This document shows positions 11,471 to 24,435 of a DNA stretch of 64,000 bases, piece by piece. The stretch lies in assembly GCA_032871835.1 (NCBI GenBank), contig CM065295.1, forward strand, positions 87,847,819-87,911,818. Direction: 5' to 3'. The DNA comes from Dipteronia dyeriana. Taxonomy: Eukaryota; Streptophyta; Magnoliopsida; Sapindales; Sapindaceae. Numbering within the stretch: position 1 is the first letter of the stretch; each line of letters starts with the position of its first letter. Both the position numbers and the translations under genes were made by a program. A model generated the notes under the pieces. The model was given only the letters and a program-made list of their open reading frames with translations. It searched no databases and was not told the origin of the DNA.

Positions 11471-11782
11471 CAATAAATCTCTGTCCAAACGATCTGCTTA
11501 CATCCATTTAATCGCTAATTAAGTATGGTTTTATATACAACATTAATATGAAGTAATACAAGTACTACTGTACATGCCAAGAGTTCAAACTCTTAACGCA
11601 TATATCATCTCATCTCGAACATAATCTCTCATCTATAATTTGACAGGTTTCAGTAGATTTATGATCCATTTAAGATGAAGTTTTAATCATTTAAGATGAG
11701 TGATGTGTATTGATACGGTGAAACTTAGGTGAATGTCACACATTATCTGTGCAACTATTCGGGAATAACAACATTATTGTTA
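11121..11782. mobile_element. Tandem pair of MITE-like elements (about 318 bp each)
   Basis: Two near-identical copies, about 11125-11438 and 11469-11782, lie at a constant offset of 344 bp. They are separated by a (TA)n tract (about 11439-11468). Each copy begins TAACAATAA and ends TTATTGTTA, which are inverted complements, and sits next to TA dinucleotides. This fits a TA-targeting (Tc1/mariner-like) MITE. Only a handful of substitutions separate the copies, so the duplication is recent. No coding capacity. Confidence 0.6.
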
Positions 11783-12663
11783 CCAACAAATGTCTTTAGT
11801 GATTGTATAAATAGGAAAGCTTCAATCCAACTGAGTGTACATGTTTGAACCAATTCTTTTATGTGATTAGTTATCCATGGTATATAATATGATTTTGAGT
11901 GAACTATGAATGATTATAGACATATTTTTACGAGAGATTAACACACTTGAAGCTTGAAGATGAACTTCATGTTTTATTAATGTTATGGCTTGTGGGATCA
12001 CCTACAAGTTGTAAAGTAACACCGTACAACCCAAATAATTAACTCAGTGGTAAGTGAGTTCTTACCATACAAATTATATGATGTGGTAAGTGAGTTGTTC
12101 TTATCATACAAATCATTATATGATATGGTTAATGAAAAAAACACTCGTTATATCATTTAGATTAATTTTTTTACTAATTTTTTCGATCGTTTAGTATTAG
12201 TGTCGGAATATATTAAATCTATCCAGCGAGTGCACTGAAGTTTGCACCCCTGAAAAAACAAATAAATTGATCGTCAACTTATTACTCTATTTATAACATC
12301 ACCAAATAATGATTATGAATCTGAATCTCCCCTTTCAGTCTCTCAAAAGTCAGCCATGGAAGTGCAAAACTTATGATCGAAGGAAAACAAAGTTTATAAA
12401 TAGGAAAACTCAATGAATTATTAACAAATTAATGCATTCCCTTAAAATTGGCCAACTAGAATTGACTTGCAATTAAAAAAAAAATATGATTAGCGGGTCA
12501 TTAATTCTTAATTCCTTATAAAAGGATTAAATTTTGCAGAATTTGACAAGTCATTCTCAAACTTACTTCAGCAATCAATTTCGAAAACTAGACTGTTGTA
12601 GGGTTATGAACATATTGCCATGTGACACTTATCATCAATGATCATATCCATTGATTAAAGAAG

Positions 12664-12708
<45 letters not shown>

Positions 12709-13310
12709 TATTAACTACACTTGGCACTGCTTATAATATTATAAGGTATTATGTTAAGCAATTTCATATTAATCGACTCTAATTACAAGAGAAGGAATTT
12801 GATGGTAGCTTGTTACAATAATTAGGCACCTAAGGAAGGAGGAAAACATCGTTAAAGCAATGAAGCCAAAGGGGTTGGCTTTTCTTTATAGAAATGATGT
12901 ACAATATATCTTCTATCCTTTCTCTAAGCTCTATCTCATTAGACCATTTACGTAGCTAAGCTCTTGCCTTGATCTGATTCAACAGGCTCTGAGGCTCCCA
13001 ATCCTCTTAGCTCAGTCGACCCAACACACATGCACATTACCACCCCCGTCGGTTTGTTTATATCTTCTCTACAGTTTATTGCATTTTCGTTTAATTACAC
13101 AATCGACATGTACTAATCCGAGTGTTGGAGCCTCAGTAGAGAATTGTTCTCCATATGACTCGACCGTTACTTGTTTGTGCAGGTTGTTAGTACCCACTAT
13201 CGCCTACAAATTTAATTGCAGATTCGAGCATCTACAACCCCCAGGTCCCAGCACACTAAAACATTTCTCCATATGCATATAGTTTTTTTGTTTTTTTTAA
13301 GGATTACTTT
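11783..13310. other. AT-rich intergenic with (ATT)n microsatellite
   Basis: No gene seen. A long (ATT)n run passes into (TA)n at about 12665-12711. A short open frame at 13079-13282 has no recognisable domain. Confidence 0.45.
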
Positions 13311-13324
13311 ACTACATAAATTCA

Positions 13325-13425
13325 GGGTTTTTTTTTAAGGGGGAAGACTCGAACTCGTAACCTCGTGGTACAAGTGTGACAGGTTTACCAATGGACCAAT
13401 CTCATCTCGTCCCACTTAAAACCCA
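13325..13425 (-). mobile_element. tRNA-derived SINE fragment
   Basis: Read on the minus strand, a box A-like TGGTCCATTGG (plus 13388-13398) is followed by a box B-like GAGTTCGAGTC (plus 13346-13356). The spacing is tRNA-like, then comes 'ttcccccttaaaaaaaaa'. No intact cloverleaf can be drawn, so it is a SINE head or decayed tRNA-like sequence rather than a tRNA gene. Confidence 0.5.
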
Positions 13426-13429
13426 TGAC

Positions 13430-16400
13430 TCAAGCCACTGCCCTAGTGGCCTAGTTTGGTCAAATTGCCATTTTACCTTAAATCTCCTACCTGGCTAGCT
13501 GTGAAGAAGCAGATATAACACTAACTATTCTGAGTGGGCTTGGAGAAACATGAACAAACCAGATCTGCCTTTTTGTCCTCCTTAATGGGCTTGGCTTAAG
13601 TTTTAAATAGTTTGACTGCAAAGTTTATGTTGGCCTTTCTTTGAACCTCATTTAACTGGTACTAGTACACAGTGACACGATCACACAAACTGAGATGCTC
13701 AATAGACAATAGACACTCAATAGACAGTAGACAGTAGACAGTAGACAGTTCACAGTATAATCCGGTACATTGGTCGGCTAGCCTTTGTTGAATTTATCCT
13801 AATCATACATTCTAAAAGACCTTAATTAATGATTAAAGCTTCTAATGTATCATGTATCTCTTGTAATAAATCTTAACCTGGAAAGCAAAAGAAAATAAGT
13901 AATAGTCATGAAACTACGACATTAAATGAAAACCAATAATAATGAGATTCTGATTGTTACAACTTACAAGCCACTCTTGGGATTTGGAAATAAGTAAGAA
14001 GCAATGAAGCATGAATATGAATAGTTGCTATATATGGAGGTATGGAGCCATGGAGGCCATAGCAATTGAGAGCTCGCATGCTCAAGTCATGCTGGTAACA
14101 GCAAGCATAATGCGACAAATATATTGTAAGTCCAAGGCTGCAGTCTGCAGAGCAAGTAGGGACTTTTCCGGTACGATAGTCCACGCATCAAATCATTTGT
14201 ATCCATCACTATCACATCATCATCGCCGCTTATCATAAATTATGCTGGGGCCGGCCGGCCGATCAGCGGCAGCACCAGCAGCCTTTAAAAAGTTGAGCTT
14301 TGCTCCACCTGATGATCCACCATTTTAATTTTTATGATTACATTTTGATACGTATCATCCCTTTTTCACTTCTCCGGTAATAATCACTTCTTCCTCTGCC
14401 TTTTATCATTCTTCATCTTGAAATTTTATACTCCGAACATTATTTTAAGCATTCAGAAACAGGAATAAAAATAAAAAAAATTCAATTTATGTTACCGTCT
14501 TCTGATACGACTTTATATAGTTAAGAATATTTATTCAATTCGATAATATCTCATATTTGAATCATTGTTGCTGTATATATTATTTTAAAAAAGATATAAT
14601 TATTTTTATTAATTTTTAAACATATTTGATTGGATTCTAACGAGATCGATCTATATAAATACAGTTCGGAGTACAACTTTATAATATCAATCCATCCCCT
14701 GCTAATGCTGTTATATAATGGGTAAAAGCGAAATTCAACCCTATTACCATATATTTACATAATATGACCTGTAAATGGATTGTTAAAAAAATTATTTTTA
14801 AAACATAGGCTTTGTAGTGATAATTATTAATTAATAGGTTTATGAAGCATAATACGCCGAAATCATGATTGGAATTGATTGATTGATGGGTCAAAGTGAA
14901 AGTATTAGCGTGAAAGAAGTGATTATGAAAAGAAAATTACAAAAGTTGATTGCAATTACCTTCATCAACTTATCATGCATGCTACTCATGCTAGCTTCTT
15001 CTTTGTTGTGAACTTGTGATAATTGCCTCCCTTTTCCCACGTCACATTATCCACCCAAAATATATCTTCTTTTGTTTCATTTTACATTTGAATGCAAACT
15101 AATTCCGATTTGTGATTTTGAACCAAATAACAAAGCTGTGCATGCCGAAATAAATGAGTGGATCTGTCAAACACTCACACCACATCCATACATAGTAACG
15201 TTGATACAATATGTAATTGGAACTTTGAAGCCCATTTTATATCTCACATTTATTACGTCTTGTGATTATATAACGAGAATTAATTTACATACAATAAAAA
15301 ACATTTAAAAAATATTATTTATATATATATATATAGATAGATCTTTTGAATACTCAACAAAGATAAGATTGTTGAATACTGCTCAGGATTGCATATAACA
15401 GTACTTTTTTTCACTTTTTTGGGTGATATTGATCTCTCGGTCTCCTTTATTTAAAATTAAATTAGTGATACATGCAAGGTACAATTATTAAAAAGTGACC
15501 ATAATCTTGACTATTGATGATTTGGTAGATATATATAGATACAGTTTCTTTGACCCAACTCCATGGCACTGTTAAGTAACATGATGCTTTTTTCACATTC
15601 TGTGTGCAGTTATAATCATCACAATTTCTTCATCAATCCATTCTCAAGTCATTTCCAGTAGCAAATCCCACAGAATCAATTGCTTTTCTAATCTTTACTC
15701 CTGTACAAGAACAACTTTTTTGGACACAACTTGAGTGGATATACGGAATGATCATGCAACATGATTCTTCCATTGAGATCGTACCACGTGGCATGTTTTC
15801 CACATGTCATGATCTCAATATGGAAATGCATGTGCATCTATTTTTTTTTCTACATCTTTATCTACCCGGCCACTCCAGATTTTTTTTTTCCGTTCTTATT
15901 TCTGGTATCTGATCGTATATAATACAGCTATGTTTGTCTAAACCGAAGTCATATTGTGACGTTGCGTCAAACAACAAAGGAATAATGTGAACGTAAATAT
16001 TTTAAGATAAACTGAAATCCATATAAAAGGTAAAAACTCTTAAAATAAATTTTAAATTTTAAATTTTATAGATGCAAAGTTGATTGGTCTTTCAGTTTAT
16101 AAGCATATTTAAAGTAAACGAATCTAAATTAAGAAAAATTATTAAAATTATCAAACTTGAGATAATAGCTAAAACAAATAATGCTAATGGCCTAAATCAA
16201 AGTATAATTGACGGCAGACGATTATGACTTGTAAGAACTCAATTTGTTACCAAAACAAAAATTTCCTAAAATAACGAAATCGATGGAATTTTACCGGAAA
16301 AGGATGTGCATCACAATCAAAGGCCATGAGTATCATAGACCTCGTCGATTCACTTCATATGAAAAATTCGCACCATTTCGACTCCGTCACTAGCTCTAAT

Positions 16401-18640
16401 AGAAATCATTTTTTGGATTTCGGGTGGTCCATCTAAGCCACATAGAACACCTCCACTTAGTCTACTGCATCATATTGCCTTATTGGTACAAGAAAGTTAT
16501 TTGTCACATAGCAATTATTGAATTGTATGAGATATGACCCCGATCATATTGTTGAAAAGAGAAAATAAAAAACACATTTTAATATGGTTTGGTGAAAAGA
16601 GTAGTCATTAAGTATGATAATATTATATATTTGATTAAGTAAAATAAATTATATTTAAAAATTATAATGAACTGAATTTAAGAAATCATTTACGTCACGA
16701 GGAAAAAAAAAGGTATTAGGTGATGGATCTACAATATTCTCAGCATGCATAGGGTATGTTATTTGAATTTAACTTATGCACAACATAATCATATATGTAG
16801 TTTATTGGTTCAAATTACTATTTCAAAATTCACATCAGAGAGTATCAAATTTCAACTTTTCTACTTAAAAGTCTAAAATATTTTCTTTCATTTTATAATA
16901 CTTAACATTATATTTCATGTTAGATGCATCTAACATTTACATTTTACTAAAATCAACCTGTCTTTATTAAATAAGGACTCATTTCATAACATATTTCCCA
17001 GTCTATCGAAAACTTTATAAAATTATTGTTTGTAATGTAGATGGAAAAAATTGGATAAAATTTTGAAATTAAATAAATAATAAAAATGTTAATTTTTTAC
17101 ATCTCATATTTAAAACCTCAATAGGTTTGATACTTTTTTAAAAAATTATTAAATATACAGTGAGAGCTGGTTGTTGGATCTTGAGACTAGCAAAACGTTT
17201 TTTTTAATCAAGGCACGTGCTTCAGTCACACGTGTAGACGAAGACGATGGTGACGACGAGTAGTGAGTGTGCACCGGAAGAAGTGGCAGTGCAGAATCCA
17301 AGGCAAAACGAATCACTCACGCGCTCCTCACGCATCTGAAACTGGAAGTCGACGTTGTCACCTGGACCAGCGCATGCACACTCGCTCATGTGCGTGGTTG
17401 AGATACGGCATATGCCACGTGGCATGTGACTACATTTTGAAGATTTTTTTTTTAAATAATTACTACATATTTAACCAAATTCTCAAAATTGTCCTTATAT
17501 TAAAAAGGCTATAGACAATCTAATGATAAGTAACTAGCTTCTCCAATATTCAGCTTCCAAAAGCTACCCACAATCATCTTCTTAAAAACTGATTGTTTGA
17601 AGAGCAAATTATGAATAAGTTGATTATAGCGTGTTTCTTAAACATTTCATGGGCATAGATTATAATATAAATGATTATTTCATAAATTTAAACGATCTTC
17701 AACATAGCCTTAAATACTATTATAAACAATAATTTTATATGACGTTTAGTTACTGTGGTGAAATGGTAATTCGAATGATAATAAGAATGAGAATAGTAAT
17801 GAAAATTAATAGAAAGTTGATTTTTTTGTTTTGTTGAAACTTTAGGATCAATATTATTTTGTTCAATTAACAATTGAATGGAATGTAATTAATTGCACTT
17901 TAACTAAAACACTTCTAATTATAAAGCATTTATAATAATATGATATATATGTATAATTATATAATATATAGATGCCGAAGATGTTCCGTAACTCGGTCAA
18001 TCCTATATATATAAATAAATAATTTATATTTATTTCCTTAATAGCAGAACTTTATTGTTAAAAAAAAATCATTTTTTTAATCTTTTATTACGTGGTTGAT
18101 ATTTCTTTTTTTTTTTTAAAGAAGAAGAAGTGTGATCGATATTACCGTCTTGACATTTTTCTATAAAATAATATACAGTTATGTTATATCAATTTAAAAT
18201 CTGAACTTAAATTATTTAAATCAAGATTTAAAAGAGTTTCTACAGGGTTCGTTATTTTCTTTTAACACTCAAATAAAAAATATATATATATATATATAAT
18301 CTTTTATTAGACTCCGTTTCATTCCAAAATCACCCTACAATAAATTTAACAATATGGTACTATTTTTTATGTATTCTTAATTATTAGTGATTTGAAAACT
18401 AAAAGTAATATGTTTGTCAATGAATATATCTGAACAAATTAAAAACAATTTTCTAACCCCCAAAACGATCATTAGAAAAGAGGGATACACCGGGTTCAAC
18501 CAAAAATCTGTTTTCTCCATTGCCATTAAAACTCTCTGACTGTATTTATTCGTCACGGAATGATATCCATTGAAACTAGCTTATAGTTTGAGCATTGCAC
18601 GTCAAGAAAACGAAAGAAAATAGTATTGGTAAATGGAAAT
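13430..18640. other. Intergenic, no convincing gene; two GC-richer islands
   Basis: Mostly AT-rich. A 7-bp tandem repeat (agacagt type) lies at about 13708-13752. GC-richer islands are seen at about 14040-14300 (with a GGCCGGCCGGCC-like run) and 17160-17430 (with CACGTG-like motifs such as 'gccacgtggc'). Open frames in these islands (for example 14011-14238 and 17263-17514) have no recognisable domain. A hairpin at 15755-15836 is listed separately. Confidence 0.4.
15755..15836. other. Imperfect 37-bp hairpin, short loop
   Basis: The left arm (15755-15791) and right arm (15800-15836) pair over most of their length, sharing cores 'ttgagatc' and 'ccacgtgg/ccacatgtgg' types, with an 8-nt loop. 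No mature microRNA that I know matches either arm. It could be a small foldback repeat, a young MIRNA-like locus or chance. Confidence 0.4.
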
Positions 18641-18659
18641 TGATATTTTTTTTTTTAGA

Positions 18660-19645
18660 GAGAAAATACAAAATAACCATGGGAAATATTAAACTTTTAT
18701 TTGTAACTATTTTTGAAATTTTATTTATTAATAGCCATTTAAAAAAAAACAGTGTATGTCCGTAAATTACAAAAATATCCATGGATTTGATTTTTTCTTT
18801 AAAAATGAGAGCAAACTTGAAATCATGACAAAAATCTGGAATCAAACTTGAAATCACGACTAGGAACTTGGAACTTGAAATCTGGTTTAAAAAAATGAAA
18901 TTTTGAAACCTCAAATCTTGCTTAAATTGAAATGTTGAAACTTGAAATCTTAACTAAATTGAAAGTTGAAACTTGAAATGTTCTGTGTTTTTAAGTTTTT
19001 CGTTTTCAAATATTGAAATTTGAAATATTACCTAAATTGAAATGTTGAAACTTGAAATCTTGACTAAATTGAAATGTTCAAACTTGAAATGTTCAAACTT
19101 GAAATGTTCTGGGTTTTTAGTATTTCATTTTCTTTCCTTTTTTTTCAGCAGATCAAATCGCCGGCGGAGGGGGTGCTCAACGGCGTTGCTGGACGGTCGT
19201 GAAGCCCAGGCGACGACAGTCCGGCCAGGCGACGACAGTCCGGCAAGCTGTCGACGACGTGTGAGAGAGAAAGGAAAGGAGAGAGAAAAAGAAGTGAGTG
19301 AGAGAGAGAGAGAAAGAAGAGAGAGAGATACGGGGAGAGAGAATAAAGGTTGGGTGAGAGAGAGAGGAGGCCGGTGACGGATCGCCGACACACCGCCAAC
19401 GGGAGAGAGAGATAGAGGAAATGAGAGAGAAAAAAAAAAGTAAAAAGATAGAGAAAATGTTTGGGGATTGTTTTTATACGGAAACATTCAAGTAATTTCT
19501 TTAAAATGTGTCTATTAACAAATAATTTTTCGTATACGGTTAAAAACAAAATTTTCTTAATATTTATAGTTATTTTTAACAATTTCCACTTTTTAAGTAT
19601 TACAAGAAGTCGAGAAATATTACAATATGGTTATCGATATCAAAC
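18660..19645. mobile_element. Possible Mutator-like non-autonomous element
   Basis: The ends look like diverged inverted repeats: 'ataaccatgggaaatatt' near 18675 against 'aatattacaatatggttat' near 19615, with further partial pairing inward ('attaatagcc' type motifs). The interior has (i) a tandem array of a 'cttgaaatcttgactaaatt' unit at about 18830-19110, (ii) a GC-rich block with a doubled 'aggcgacgacagtccggc' (19208-19243), and (iii) a long GA-rich tract (about 19258-19440). The open frames over the GA tract are compositional artefacts. The boundaries are weak and no target duplication was found. Confidence 0.4.
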
Positions 19646-19692
19646 AATACATATATAACCAAATAAAAATTTAATTAATACACTACTTTATG

Positions 19693-19731
<39 letters not shown>

Positions 19732-20345
19732 AACTTTCTTCTTTTTAATCGAAATCAATCACTAAATATGTGAACATTTGATAAACAATTATCCAAATTT
19801 CAATTTGATTTATTTATAAGGAATTTTATTTGTACACAAGAGGGTTTATCTGTTTGTGATATATTTGTAAGGATTTTAATTAAGGTAATTTTAATCGTAC
19901 AATAGAGGGTTTGTGATAAATTGGTTTCATCTTGCATATCATGAATCTCTTTTTGTTATAAAATAATTACAATGAATAAGAAAATAAAACATAAACTTAA
20001 AGCACAGGAAAAGAGAAAAGTAGTCTAAGAGGAAAGAGATTATTTTATTCCTCAATAGTTCTCGAGTTCCAAATACAACATATAAATACTCTTTTTATAG
20101 CCGTATAATGTAATGACAGTGTAATGATTACAAAATGAAAAGACAATAGCAATAAATTTAAGAATCAATTAAATCATAAACTTGATAATAAATTGTACCA
20201 TTAACTTGAGAATAAATTTTAAAAGTTAAAGAATCATATGTTATATTGTGATATTGAATGAACATCCAATTATATTATATTTTCGTAACACTTTTGACAA
20301 TATTTTGGTTTTATTGAGTCCTTTTATAATATTGTTGACTTGAAG
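19646..20345. other. AT-rich intergenic with (TA)n
   Basis: No gene seen. A (TA)n microsatellite lies at about 19698-19726. Confidence 0.45.
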
Positions 20346-20353
20346 TCGACCAT

Positions 20354-21481
20354 CAGGGTCGTCTCCATACATTTTGGAGTCTGAGCGATTTTTTGATATT
20401 AACAGAAATCAGGGTCCTATATAATAAATAATTATTTATTTATTTATTTATTTATTTACCAAATACATTTTATTCCATATAAATTGAAACAAAAAAGATT
20501 TATCGTATCTAAAAACATAAAAACAAAATATTGTTTACGTTTCTATTCTTCTTGCTTTCTGAAGTGCAAATTTATTAATTATACTACTAACATCGAGACT
20601 TTTTTCTCGATAGATAACATAGCCAATCAATTCAACCTATCTTGTAACATTGTTGACAGAAGATAATTTTTAATAACTTCAAATTTAAAAAGCTTCTCAC
20701 TGTAGTAGCAGTTGTAACTATAACAATAAAGGTTAAAATAAACTTTGGAATAATATTCTTCAGCTTACTAAAGAGACATGAGACTCTATGTAAAAAAGAT
20801 TAAAAGAATCAAAGCTAGAAAATTCAAAATAACACCCGTAAGGCAGTAATCTACATGACTATATTACATGATGAATTATTTCAAAGCAAACACATGGTAG
20901 TATTTAGAAGAACTAGGGAAAAAATTAAACCCAAATTAATTTAAACCGATTCAGCCATTACATAGAATACTATGCACATTATTCTACTATTGTAAATAAA
21001 ATAAATAATTAAAATATGAATCAAAATCAACATGTAGAAATTAATTGAAAACAAAAATCATACTTTTAAATCTTCAACTCTTCAGTATTGACAAAGAACA
21101 ACACACTAACACAAGCAGAAAGGTGTAAGTCAGAATCAAAACGAAACAAACCATATATATATATATATGAAAGACCGAAAAATAGAAAGAGTAAATAAAG
21201 TGAGTAAAGAAATTTGTTTTTGTTTTTGTTTTAAATAAATCAGTGGTGTTTAGAAATCAAAATCAATGAATCACAATGACTAAGTTTATTGGGTATTTGG
21301 ATTGTGGGCCTGGATTTTTGTTTTTAATTGAATTGATTCATTACCATATTGGGTCGAACCAAATCTTTATGTTGGATCATGTTTATATATAAATATATTG
21401 GGTTCTGAGACAAAAAAAAAATTGAATCAGTTAGGGGCCCTAGCAAAATGCTAGGTTTGCTGGGCCCATGTGCTGGCCCTG
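20354..21481. mobile_element. Non-autonomous hAT element (1128 bp)
   Basis: Begins CAGGGTCG and ends GGCCCTG. It is flanked by a perfect 8-bp direct repeat, tcgaccat, at 20346-20353 and 21482-21489. That pairing of CAGGG ends with an 8-bp duplication is diagnostic of hAT. The interior is AT-rich without transposase. A sub-terminal palindrome-like stretch with 'ggggccctagcaaaatgctagg' character lies near the right end. Confidence 0.88.
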
Positions 21482-21581
21482 TCGACCATGACTAACACTA
21501 ATCTTTAAAAGCTAATAATAAATTATTAACATCCCCATGTCTAAACCTAAGACTATAAGAAAATTATAATTTAGGTCAATA

Positions 21582-22516
21582 CAGTGCCGACTTGACAATA
21601 TTGGAGACCCTCGGTACAAACTTTTTATGTGACCTTATTTTATAATAATCATAAAATAATTATTGTTAGTAAAAAAATTACTAAAGATTTATTCATCTTT
21701 CTTTGTGTGATACAAAAATATTAGTTATAGAACCTGAAAAATACTAAAGTGGAAAGAATCCTCCTAAACAAGTTGCCTTTAAAGAACTCAAAATGTTATG
21801 ATTTGATTTTGAAAAAAAGTTATTAAAACAACTTGGAGCAAAATTAGGAAGAAAATATAGTTATAAATAAGTGAATATAAAATTAGTAGAAGATAAAATA
21901 AATGAATAACATAGATGTAAGACAAAAGTTTTAACTTAATGACATGTTTTTTTTTTTAAATAACATTCAGAAGCATATGTTCTAAGGAAGCTTTAAGACT
22001 AGATATGCACGTTTGGGGAATGAGGATGGATATAGGTTCCCCCATCCTCATCCACACTTTCCAGACCCTTCCCCCATCCCCCATTTGGAAAAAATAGGGA
22101 TGAGGATTTTTGAGGGGAGGTATATCCATCCTCAGTTCCCCATTTTCCCTATTTTTTCCCATCTTCCCGTTTCCCCTGGTCCCCCTTTTCACCGTTTTCC
22201 CATTTAACTAAAAATTACAAATTAAATATAAAAAAACAAATATTTCATTACAAATACAAAATAAAATCAATTAATGTATTACAAATACAATATAAAGTGT
22301 TTCAAATAATTCAAAGTTTAAAACTAAACCAACTTCATATGTGGAGTAATACAAACTGTTTTTTAATATAAAAAACTCCACACAATAGATAATCTAAAGA
22401 GTTTAACAGTCAATTCATTATCAAGTACTTTGAAAAATCTTTATGGTTAAGTTTTGAAGGTAAAAAGAGTAAATATGTTTATGTACCTTGGGTTTCAAAG
22501 AATAATATATATATTA

Positions 22517-22571
<55 letters not shown>

Positions 22572-23128
22572 GGAATGGGAAAATAGGGATGAACCCCCCC
22601 CCCACCCAATCCCCATTTTTTCAAAAAAAAATCCCTAAATGGGAATAGAGGTGCGGAGATTTAGGGCTCCAAGGAAAAATGTACATCTCTAATTAAGATC
22701 ATTAAATGAATACTTTTTTCCTTGTTACTATGTTATTTAGTACCGTTTAAAAATAATAAAGTATTAAGAGTTCTTTTAGAACCAGGAAATAATTAAATTC
22801 TAAATAAAGAGTTTTATATATATATAAAGAGTTGTTTTAAAATTAGGAAGCATTTAAATTTTAAATAAATGATATTTTTTTAAAGAGAAATAAAAAAGAT
22901 AAATATAATAAGTTGTTATATAAAAGATGTTAATATATATTTAAAAAGATTTTTTATCCTTAAATTTATGGGGTATTTATATTTTCATTGCTATATATTA
23001 TGATGCCTTTTAATATAATATTATCTATAAGTAAAAATTAGAAAGAAAAAAAAGAGGCCCTAAAATTTTAGAGAAATTTAGGTGGCCCTAAGCAATTGCC
23101 TAGTTTGCTTAGTGCTTCGGCGGCTCTG
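21582..23128. mobile_element. Older hAT element (1547 bp) carrying a nested element
   Basis: Left end CAGTGCCG and right end CGGCTCTG are inverted complements of the hAT type. The flanking 8-mers ggtcaata (21574-21581) and actcaatg (23129-23136) match at 5 of 8, as expected of an older insertion. It starts only about 90 bp after the previous hAT element and is interrupted by a further element at 22000-22691. No transposase is seen. Confidence 0.65.
22000..22691. mobile_element. Nested hAT-like element with G/C-run ends (692 bp)
   Basis: Inserted in the 21582-23128 element. The left end TAGATATGCACGTTT and right end AAATGTACATCTCTA are imperfect inverted repeats. The flanks tttaagac (21992-21999) and attaagat (22692-22699) match at 6 of 8. 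The subterminal regions are rich in GGGGAATGAGG- and CCCCATCC-type runs, as in a widespread plant hAT family. A long (TA)n tract lies at about 22503-22568. Open frames at 21956-22207 are artefacts of the C/G runs. Confidence 0.65.
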
Positions 23129-23211
23129 ACTCAATGTCTATTTTATATATTTTTCTATTTTTTTTATATATATTTTTTATAATTCATTATAGTCTTTTTA
23201 AATACGATTAG

Positions 23212-23732
23212 AGCATCTTTAATGACATCCTCGAAAGTAGAAACGTAATCCAAAATAGTCACTAAAATTTAACAATAACAGTTATCAATAATCAAATTAT
23301 CTCTCCAATAATCAGTTTTGAAGATTGACTTTCAATTATCAAATACAAACTTAACATAAAATAACTGTTGTTTTAATTATATCATTTCTATCTCATATGT
23401 GGGTTTTTCTTTTTTCTTTTTCATCATCTATGTATTTTATAATGGTTTTCGACCCCAAAAATTTCAATCAGATAAAATTTATCATTTCATTACGAATAAA
23501 TCAATACTCATATTATATACATTCTCTTGTCTCATATATATATATATTTACCTTAAAACAAAAATGAGCAAGAAAAATGAAAAATGAGACGATATTATAG
23601 GTTTTATTTAGATAGAGTAGAATTTTTATTTAGATAGAGTGTATCATTGTAGGTTTCAAATTTAACAATCCCAACCAAATGCTGATGTAACAATTTTTGG
23701 ATTCCAAATTTGTTTACATCATTGAAGATGCT
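23212..23732. mobile_element. MITE-like element (521 bp)
   Basis: Terminal inverted repeats AGCATCTTTAATGA (23212) and its complement ending ATTGAAGATGCT (23721-23732). The interior is AT-rich and non-coding. No clean target duplication was found, so the superfamily is uncertain. Confidence 0.5.
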
Positions 23733-24435
23733 TTTAGATATAATAATTATATTTTATTTTATTTTTAAAAAAAGAAACCAAAACTACTTATTATATTTTA
23801 TACTCGGTATAAATAAATTATATACATTAGAAAATATATTATTCTCTTGCTCGAGGATTTCTTGGTCATAATCAGACCGAGTGAAGCATATATAGTTTAT
23901 TTTGGACATATATAGAATGCCAACATGTGAGGAGTTTGTTGAAATCTGTGGAAATTGCCGGAAATCGCCAGAAATTGGGTGGCTATGAAGTTCAAAGTTG
24001 TTGAGGAAGTAATGTACAACTTCGTAGGCCGGAAAGGAACTCGCCGATGTTCGCGGTTCTTTTTGTTGTTGAACAGGGGACAAAAAGTGAGAACTTATGT
24101 TATTTTTTTTTTAAGCAACTGATGTTTTCTTTTATAGCACAAAAAAAAAAACTGTTGTATGGAAATGATACATTATTTTGTTTAATCATAAAGTTTGAGA
24201 GAACAGCTTTTGAAGAGGTGAGTTTTTTTTTTTCCCTTTTGTTTATTGCATAAGAAGCTTTGGTGGAGAAGAAAGAGAAAGAGAATTGAAGTTAAGGTTT
24301 GATAGAGAAGAAAGAGCTGGAAAAGAAAATACGTAGTTAGACAATATTTAAAGAGAATCTTTTATATAAATAAATATATATTTATTTATATCTTTTATTA
24401 ATTATATATTTTCAATATCCGAATCTAAGTTTTAA

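Noticed and set aside
19042..19582. Arg/Glu-rich and Ser/Leu-rich frames of 111-145 residues
   Set aside because: They are translations of a GA/TC simple tract inside a likely transposon.
22503..22568. Microsatellites such as (TA)n as functional arrays
   Set aside because: They are plain dinucleotide runs without unique spacers; no CRISPR-like or regulatory structure is present.
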